Shown one piece after another: positions 60,601-64,000 of a DNA stretch of 64,000 nt. Within the stretch, counting starts at the first letter, position 1. Each line of letters starts with the position of its first letter. The notes beneath the pieces were generated by a model. The model had not been told where the DNA came from. It made no database searches and saw only the letters and a list, made by a program, of their open reading frames with translations. Source of the DNA: Iris pallida (taxonomy: Eukaryota; Streptophyta; Magnoliopsida; Asparagales; Iridaceae); contig JANAVB010033216.1 of assembly GCA_029216955.1 (NCBI GenBank), positions 8,708,230 through 8,772,229 of the forward strand, in the 5' to 3' direction. The position numbers were made by a program, and so were the translations under genes.

Positions 60601-63600
60601 CACCACTAGTGATGCCCACGTCTTGAAATGTCAAGGATGAAAAGTAAAGAACACCATTTATTCCAGAAAACTGTTGAAGTATGAAAAGAGAACCTCCAAT
60701 GCAAGCAACTGCAATAAATACAAATAATGGAACAAGAAATAAGTGCAAAATTCTTTGAAAGTGATAATGCTAGTGCTATGTGGAGTTCGAAATCTATAGA
60801 ACAAGAATAAAACAAGCTAATGACCCATAAAATAACGATTATTAACAACAGCAAAACATGATATTAGATGCTATAATGACTAAGAATAGTAATGTACAAA
60901 AGTAAATTATCACCTGCTACTTTGCTTATACAACAACAATAACAAAAGATTTATCCTAAATTTTCTAGGACAGTTACATGAATCCTGTTCTTCAATTCTG
61001 CTCTTCTAAGGACCATGTCCACTCTAACATTAGCAAACATCGTATCCATTTCCACAGCCTCAATCCCAAATTGTTTATGCTGACCCCTAGTTCACGGATT
61101 CTACCATCTCATTTAACTAAGATACTAACTTCTAACTGGTGCATCTGTTAGTCTCCGTTGCTCATGTGTAAATTACCTCAAATGAATTTCACTCATCTTA
61201 ACCTCAATGGCACCACTTCCAACTTGCCTTGAATACACTCATTTCTAACCTTGTCTTCTATTGTATTGGACGCGTCCATCTCAGCATTCTCATTTCAATC
61301 TAGAAGAGTGTAAAGAATATATTGGAACAAAAACTCAACCAATAGCCAGAATTCTCTAATTTTTTTCATGTCAAGGTATGAAATTAGTAAGCCAAGCAAA
61401 AGGATAGACATCAAAATAGTTGCAGAGAACCTCTATTGTGAGGCTCCTCGAGAAGTTCCAACCAGCCAGCCCCTTGATCAGTTCCATCATTTTTAACAAC
61501 TGCTTGGATTTCTTCTATAGAATTTTGGACATCAGCTTTGGTCCAAATGGTGCTTATAACTTTTAGCGTCTTCCAATCTTCCCACCTACAAAGTAATTAC
61601 AGAACTTTTCACTGAATAGCTCAACTTGATCATAAAGCTCGGTAGATAAATAATTACAACATTGACAATTCAAAACCTACCTTGCAAAGCCAGCGTGGAC
61701 TCTCAACAGCAAATTGCATGCCCAACATAACAACAAATCCAGGGCAACTTGCAATGTATAGCATTGTTCTCCACCTTTATAAAAGACGAGGATTTAAGAG
61801 ATTCAATCCAACCAAAACGAAAATACCAGGGAACTAAGAGCCTTGCTTGCGGATTGAAGTCCCCAGTTCAGAAAGTCCAAGTTACGAAAGAGAAGTGTGG
61901 GCAGATGGGTTTCACGGGGAGCGGAAGTGCATTAACTTTAAATTTTAAGGGGCATTGTTAAAAAAATCTAAAACTAATTATAATCCAATCATAATGTATA
62001 TAGTGAGCTTTGCACTCGAGAACTATTGACAACCAGACGACCATTTGGTTGCTAAATTTAAAAAGAAAATGAAGTAAATAATACAAGAGACAGACGACTA
62101 CTTAGAAGGAAACCAAAAATTCAGGGACAGTGTCGACTTCCCCTTGGCCTATGGTGGTTTTGTGCCTGCATCTCCCCAAATGCAAGAAGTACGAGAAAAA
62201 ATTCATAAATATAACAGAAAAAAGAACATTTGAAAATCCTTAAATTCTAACTGCAAAATAAAAGTATATTACAATTATAAGTTTGTTTTTGCATGCCAAA
62301 GAGAAATGTGGAAATACCAGCACATCTTCAGGGCATGTACATAATTTCTAGCTTTTTGCATGTCAACTTGGGAACTATCACCAATTTCCCATCTGAGGTC
62401 TTAGGTGATAACAGTAACACAATAAATTGTAAAGGTGATTTGGGGTTTGAATTAAAATTCTAGTTGAAATATAAAAGATGATTACATTTATAAGCTTTTG
62501 CATGCCAAAGAGAAGAAATACCAGCACATCTTCAAGGCATGTACATAATTTCTAGCTTTTTGCATGTCAACTTGAGAACTATCACCAATTTCCCATCTGA
62601 GGTCTTAGGTGATAACAGTAACACAATAAATTGTAAAGTTGATGATGGGTTTGAATTAAAATTCTAATTGCAATATAAAAGTAGATTACAATTACAAGTA
62701 AGTTTTTGCATGCCAAAGAGGAATTTGGAAATACCAGCACATCTTGGAGGTATGTACATATTTCTAGCTTTTTGCATGTCAACTTGAGAACTATCACCAT
62801 TTTCCCATCTGAGGTCCTAGGTGATAACAGACACAATAAAATGTATAGTTGATAATGGGTAGCATTACTATCATTGTATAATGAGAATGGATTTACAACT
62901 GTCTATCTCATCCTTGCAGCCTCTCAGATGTAGAAAGCAGGGTAACTAGAATTGTAAATAGCAGTATACACCAAAATATATACTACTATATAATGGAAAA
63001 GGTTGAGCTTCACCGTGAAACTTTTATTTCCAAATACACCCTTGCATATGTCTACTAACTAAAATTGTTTATCTATACTACTATATAATGGAAAAAGTTG
63101 AGTTTCACCGTGAAACTTTTCTTTCCAAATATACCCTTGCACATGTCTACTAATTAAAATTGTTTATTAAAGTTAAAAGGGACAGTTAGGTAACTACAAG
63201 AGGTGTCATTTGATCTTCCTAAATAGTCTTTTAGTCTTCCTAAGTAGTTTAGTACAGATAAGAATAATTACAGCAGCCTTTTAGTCTTCTTAATAATAAT
63301 CTACGAAATACGTGCAAAGCAGTGAATTTATACTAAAATGAAAACAGAAAATTAGGATTATTGTCGTTGGAGTGATATAAGAGGTCTAGTGCTCAGGGGC
63401 GGCTCCAAGGGGGGTTGGGGTGGGCTGGAGCCCACAACAAAAAAAAATTACATTTTTTTTTTCATATAATTTTTTTTTTTTCATTTTTTTATACGGATTT
63501 ATCTACTTCCAGCCCACCCAAAATTTTGGTAGCCCACCCCTGCTATAGTTTCTGGATCCACCCCTGCTAGTGCAAGTGTTCATGCTAGAGTTGCCCATAA

Positions 63601-63736
63601 TCTGACATGAAAAAATGCCTCACCAATGTGGATCACCTTCAGAAGCAAGTCCTAGTGAGAGCGATGTAATTATGCCTAAGCAAGTCCCAATTTGACAAAG
63701 ACTTCCCAGGGTGCCTCTATACCTTGTTGGAGAAAC
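45443..63736 (-). CDS. Plastidic glucose transporter-like MFS sugar transporter (C-terminal eight exons; one frameshift)
   Basis: Eight minus-strand exons with GT-AG borders and compatible phases encode about 325 residues, roughly the last 60% of a 500-550-residue transporter. In order: 63624-63736, 61681-61774, 61431-61585, 60562-60708, 60317-60390, 49300-49388, 48067-48181, 45443-45631. Family hallmarks: VESPRWL after helix 6, LQQFSGINGVLYF in helix 7, LMDKQGRQRLL between helices 8 and 9, IGAGPVTGLIIPE in helix 10 and IVETKGRSLEEIE after helix 12. These match the monosaccharide-transporter branch that includes the chloroplast-envelope glucose exporters, closest in my recollection to 'probable plastidic glucose transporter 1'. 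The expected role is moving glucose across the plastid inner envelope. The 5' exons with the transit peptide and helices 1-4 lie beyond 64000. Exon 61431-61585 has a frame error; all others are clean. Introns contain many transposons, the largest being about 10.9 kb. Confidence 0.88.
45632..48066 (-). other. Transporter intron, 2.4 kb
   Basis: It runs from the donor GTATCT (48066) to the acceptor TTTTCAG (45632). AT-rich. A 75-codon minus frame at 46263-46490 has no recognised domain. A 35-bp direct repeat of ATAATCTAAAAGAATAAATG sits at about 47931-48000. No transposon end is clear. Confidence 0.6.
48067..48181 (-). CDS. Transporter exon, helix 10
   Basis: It encodes YIFTFAIGAGPVTGLIIPEL and SKIMGFSFSVHW. 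The acceptor is ATGTAG|G at 48181 and the donor TGG|GTATCT at 48066. The first base completes the ATG codon split with the previous exon. Length 115 bp. Confidence 0.92.
49300..49388 (-). CDS. Transporter exon, helix 9
   Basis: It encodes AFSMLLIVYAITSPTDERVS and NLSVIGTL, then two bases (AT) before the donor GTATGT. The acceptor is GTGCAG at 49389. Length 89 bp, phase consistent on both sides. Confidence 0.9.
49617..49728 (+). mobile_element. Short SINE with target-site duplication
   Basis: A body of about 80 bp (49627 onward) has an RNA polymerase III B-box-like GGTTCGAGGC at 49681-49690 and ends in an A-rich tail. The 10-bp duplication AATTATGCCC lies at 49617-49626 and 49719-49728. The A box is weak. 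Duplication plus A-tail plus B box support a tRNA-derived SINE copied by LINE machinery. Confidence 0.75.
49915..50052 (-). repeat. 3' LTR of the intronic copia element
   Basis: 138 bp, sharing AGTTTATTGATGTGAATAAA and ACATTTATAGGAGCAA with the right LTR. It is followed on the plus strand by CTCCCCACAAGC, the complement of the polypurine tract. Confidence 0.85.
50100..51560 (-). pseudogene. Intronic copia RT and RNase H, decayed
   Basis: Frame 51260-51547 carries VVECKWIFSVKQKPDGLVDQ and LKARLVPKDFTQQYG, the N-terminal RT block. Further toward 50100, minus-strand pieces resemble the RT thumb (LRLLKYFLGTDV near 50850) and RNase H (a GSIDGCYSTIG segment near 50420 and a degenerate terminal LADIYPH near 50140). 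Several stops interrupt it. Confidence 0.8.
52284..52511. repeat. Direct duplication of a ~115-bp segment
   Basis: TTCTTACGTTCTAATATTAT through CATATTCCTTAG(C/T)ATTATT occurs twice in tandem (52284-52400 and 52401-52511) with few differences. It lies inside the copia interior. Confidence 0.88.
52537..53033. mobile_element. hAT-type MITE
   Basis: 497 bp with 18-bp terminal inverted repeats, CAAGGTAGTCAAAGGCGC against CATGCTAGTCAAAGGCGC (16 of 18 matching). The exact 8-bp target-site duplication GATACAAA lies at 52529-52536 and 53034-53041. The interior carries many GGCGC(A/G) motifs near both ends and no transposase. It inserted into the intronic copia. Confidence 0.92.
53127..53168 (-). pseudogene. 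Scrap of intronic copia integrase
   Basis: The minus strand reads KYFVTLIDDYSHMT, the integrase core segment with a catalytic Asp. The frame is cut at 53173 by a Mutator-like MITE. Confidence 0.75.
53173..53874. mobile_element. Mutator-like MITE with long inverted arms
   Basis: About 200-bp imperfect inverted arms begin GGGTTATTTAGTTT(C/T)AGGG at each end. The flanks AAGTATTTA (53164-53172) and AAATATTTA (53876-53884) match at eight of nine positions, which fits the 9-bp duplication made by Mutator-like transposases. It sits inside the copia integrase. The central part is AT-rich and non-coding. Confidence 0.75.
54303..54600 (-). pseudogene. Intronic copia protease
   Basis: Frame 54303-54572 contains WVADFGTSNHMS. 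The catalytic Asp-Ser/Thr-Gly reads Asp-Phe-Gly, the same kind of active-site loss as in the chromovirus protease at 15416. Confidence 0.75.
54915..56601 (-). mobile_element. Diverged family-B solo LTR, minus strand, inside copia gag
   Basis: The plus strand runs from TGTTTCGATTTCGTAG to GGGCAGGGCACTACA, the reverse complement of family-B LTR ends. Shared internal stretches include CGACGACT-type and ACAGAAGTCCC sequences. At 1687 bp it lacks the tandem array found in the 2.56-kb LTRs. The 9-bp sequence TAAACTATC lies at 54905-54913 and again at 56602-56610. No internal domain or second LTR is present. Confidence 0.82.
56602..57220 (-). pseudogene. Intronic copia Gag, split by the solo LTR
   Basis: The likely start is the ATG at 57218-57220 (MTSDDDKGDY). 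A conserved Gag block follows with GALFNGLLEQGNVFQPISSD and PSIFEGVPSLILSSYNS. In-frame stops occur (for example TGA/TAA near 56730). The frame runs into the solo LTR at 56601 and resumes beyond 54914, so the LTR inserted directly into gag. Confidence 0.7.
57910..57921 (-). promoter_or_regulatory. Primer-binding site of the intronic copia element
   Basis: The minus strand reads TGGTATCAGAGC, a perfect initiator-Met tRNA site abutting the 5' LTR with no spacer. Confidence 0.92.
57922..58058 (-). repeat. 5' LTR of the intronic copia element
   Basis: 137 bp, matching the left LTR over its first ~95 bases and at the TGACA end. The LTRs differ at many positions, so the element is old compared with its still recognisable coding parts. 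Confidence 0.82.
58245..59119. mobile_element. hAT-like MITE, diverged
   Basis: The ends read CAATGTTGTTAAAAGCG and, inverted, CAGTGTTTTAAAAAGCT (13 of 17 matching). Both are followed by GCCTA/CTAGGCGC motifs. The flanking 8-mers ATAGCAAA and ATAACGGG match at five positions only. The interior has GGCG-rich ends and an AT-rich core with an open frame (58691-58897) of hydrophobic residues that I take as chance. Confidence 0.6.
60317..60390 (-). CDS. Transporter exon, helix 8 and GRQR loop
   Basis: It encodes SMFALYLMDKQGRQRLLAGS and YLGM. The acceptor is ACTTCAG at 60391 and the donor ATG|GTAAGG at 60316. Length 74 bp. The D-K-x-G-R-Q/R loop is a sugar-transporter signature. Confidence 0.92.
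60562..60708 (-). CDS. Transporter exon, helix 7
   Basis: It encodes ACIGGSLFILQQFSGINGVL through GALASLFVGITNFA. The QQFSGIN motif lines the sugar path. The acceptor is TATTGCAG at 60709 and the donor GCAG|GTAGCT at 60561. Length 147 bp. Confidence 0.93.
60928..61300 (-). mobile_element. Decayed 3' part of a plant LINE in a transporter intron
   Basis: The minus strand contains fragments such as DKVRNECIQGKLEVVPLRLR, with stops, and ends (plus-strand left edge) in a TTGTTGTTG-type tail (CAACAACAATAAC on the plus strand). Both features recall the RT C terminus and 3' tail of common plant LINEs. Too degraded for a family name. Confidence 0.5.
61431..61585 (-). pseudogene. Transporter exon with a frameshift
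   Basis: After the acceptor TTTGTAG the exon opens in the correct phase as VGRLEDAK, following the previous exon's ESPRWLCK. The frame then must change by one base within GCTAAAAGTTATAAGC (about 61560-61568) to continue as VISTIWTKADVQNSIEEIQA and WLELLEEPHN. The exon is 155 bp; the neighbours' phases require a length one base shorter or two longer. The slip is at an A run, so it may be a sequencing error rather than a real mutation. Confidence 0.85.
61681..61774 (-). CDS. Transporter exon, helix 6 and ESPRWL motif
   Basis: It encodes WRTMLYIASCPGFVVMLGMQ and FAVESPRWLCK. The acceptor is ATAAAG|G at 61775 and the donor AAG|GTAGGT at 61680. Length 94 bp. The first base completes a Trp codon with the previous exon. 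Confidence 0.92.
62243..62860. repeat. Three tandem ~205-bp repeats in a transporter intron
   Basis: GCATGCCAAAGAG, ACCAGCACATCTT, TTTTTGCATGTCAACTTG and CCCATCTGAGGTC recur in the same order near 62293, 62503 and 62710. Each unit is AT-rich and non-coding. Confidence 0.9.
62984..63170. repeat. Two tandem copies of a Helitron-like 5' end
   Basis: TATACTACTATATAATGGAA followed by (A)GGTTGAGCTTCACCGTGAA occurs at about 62984 and again at about 63072, each ending in ACTAAAATTGTTTAT. The same start is seen at 44315. No paired 3' end is convincing. Confidence 0.55.
63394..63566. mobile_element. Short hAT-type MITE
   Basis: 173 bp with ends CAGGGGCGGCTCCAAG and, inverted, CAGGGGTGGATCCAG. The 8-bp duplication CTAGTGCT/CTAGTGCA (63386-63393 and 63567-63574) matches at seven of eight. 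The interior holds GGCTGGAGCCCAC and its complement plus A/T runs. It lies in a transporter intron 58 bp from the exon at 63624. Confidence 0.88.
63624..63736 (-). CDS. Transporter exon, loop and helix 5 (first exon visible)
   Basis: It encodes VSPTRYRGTLGSLCQIGTCL through LGLASEGDPHW. The acceptor is TTGTAG at 63737 and the donor ATTG|GTGAGG at 63623. Length 113 bp. The frame begins exactly in phase 0. No earlier exon is recognisable between 63737 and 64000, so the upstream exons lie beyond the window. Confidence 0.92.
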
Positions 63737-64000
63737 CTACAACATCGTTTTTGAATATCAACAAATAACAAGAACATCTTATAAAAATGATATGTAAGAC
63801 ACTATTTACAGCAGGGAAAAAAGACACTGTAGCATCTACTTGGGAAGAATAGATGCAACCAACCTCCAAATAGCTTGTTATGGTATAATAAAATCTGATC
63901 AAAAGAACCTGATTCAACTCATAATGCCAGTTGGTCGATCGAGCCAGTAAACAACATAAACAACAGTTGTACTTACATCCTGCCCCACCCCCACCCACCC

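Noticed and set aside
63950..64000. Upstream transporter exon ending in GGGGCAGGAT|GTAAGT
   Set aside because: A good donor, but the preceding sequence is a GGGTGGG simple repeat and does not encode the expected helix 4-5 segment.

Overview
The window is AT-rich plant nuclear DNA. Evidence: spliceosomal GT-AG introns in a sugar-transporter gene, a homeodomain-leucine-zipper fragment, and dense plant-type transposable elements (CACTA, Ty3/gypsy chromovirus with chromodomain, Ty1/copia, hAT and Mutator-like MITEs, a SINE, a LINE remnant). I see no prokaryotic, organellar, rRNA, tRNA or CRISPR sequence. The species cannot be named from this sequence alone; it is an angiosperm.

Layout. (1) 1-7903: a decayed element or gene of the plant-mobile-domain (PMD) type, with a 48/41-bp minisatellite in its predicted first intron. 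It is split by a 2.8-kb CACTA transposon (473-3296, TSD TCT) carrying a fragment of a class II HD-Zip gene. (2) 7904-20156: a Ty3/gypsy chromovirus on the minus strand with long LTRs (4.28 kb and an internally deleted 2.87 kb) and a broken gag-pol. (3) 20157-22143: a fragment of another LTR family ('family B') next to a 13-N gap, then an LTR-like promoter region with a ~74-bp tandem repeat. (4) 22144-25204: AT-rich sequence with no recognised gene. (5) 25205-43584: a nested stack. A copia element (25210-32278, TSD ATGTT) lies 103 bp from a non-autonomous LTR element B (32386-43579, TSD GTAGC), whose 5' LTR holds a solo LTR (33186-36904, TSD TTAGT). (6) 43585-64000: the only host gene I can read, the C-terminal eight coding exons of a plastidic-glucose-transporter-like MFS protein on the minus strand (45443-63736; 5' exons outside the window). 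Its introns are swollen by transposons. One of about 10.9 kb holds a SINE and a copia element, and that copia has itself been hit by a hAT MITE, a Mutator-like MITE and a family-B solo LTR.

No group of genes here works together as a new biochemical system. The interest lies in the transposon archaeology: target-site duplications prove the order of insertion, a paralogous empty site is present in the same window, a host transcription-factor exon has been captured, one retroelement pol seems to hold a spliceosomal intron, and an indel-only duplicate beside the gap looks like an assembly fault. The transporter exons keep correct splice sites and phase across 18 kb except for one frameshift, so the gene is either functional with one base error or only recently broken.
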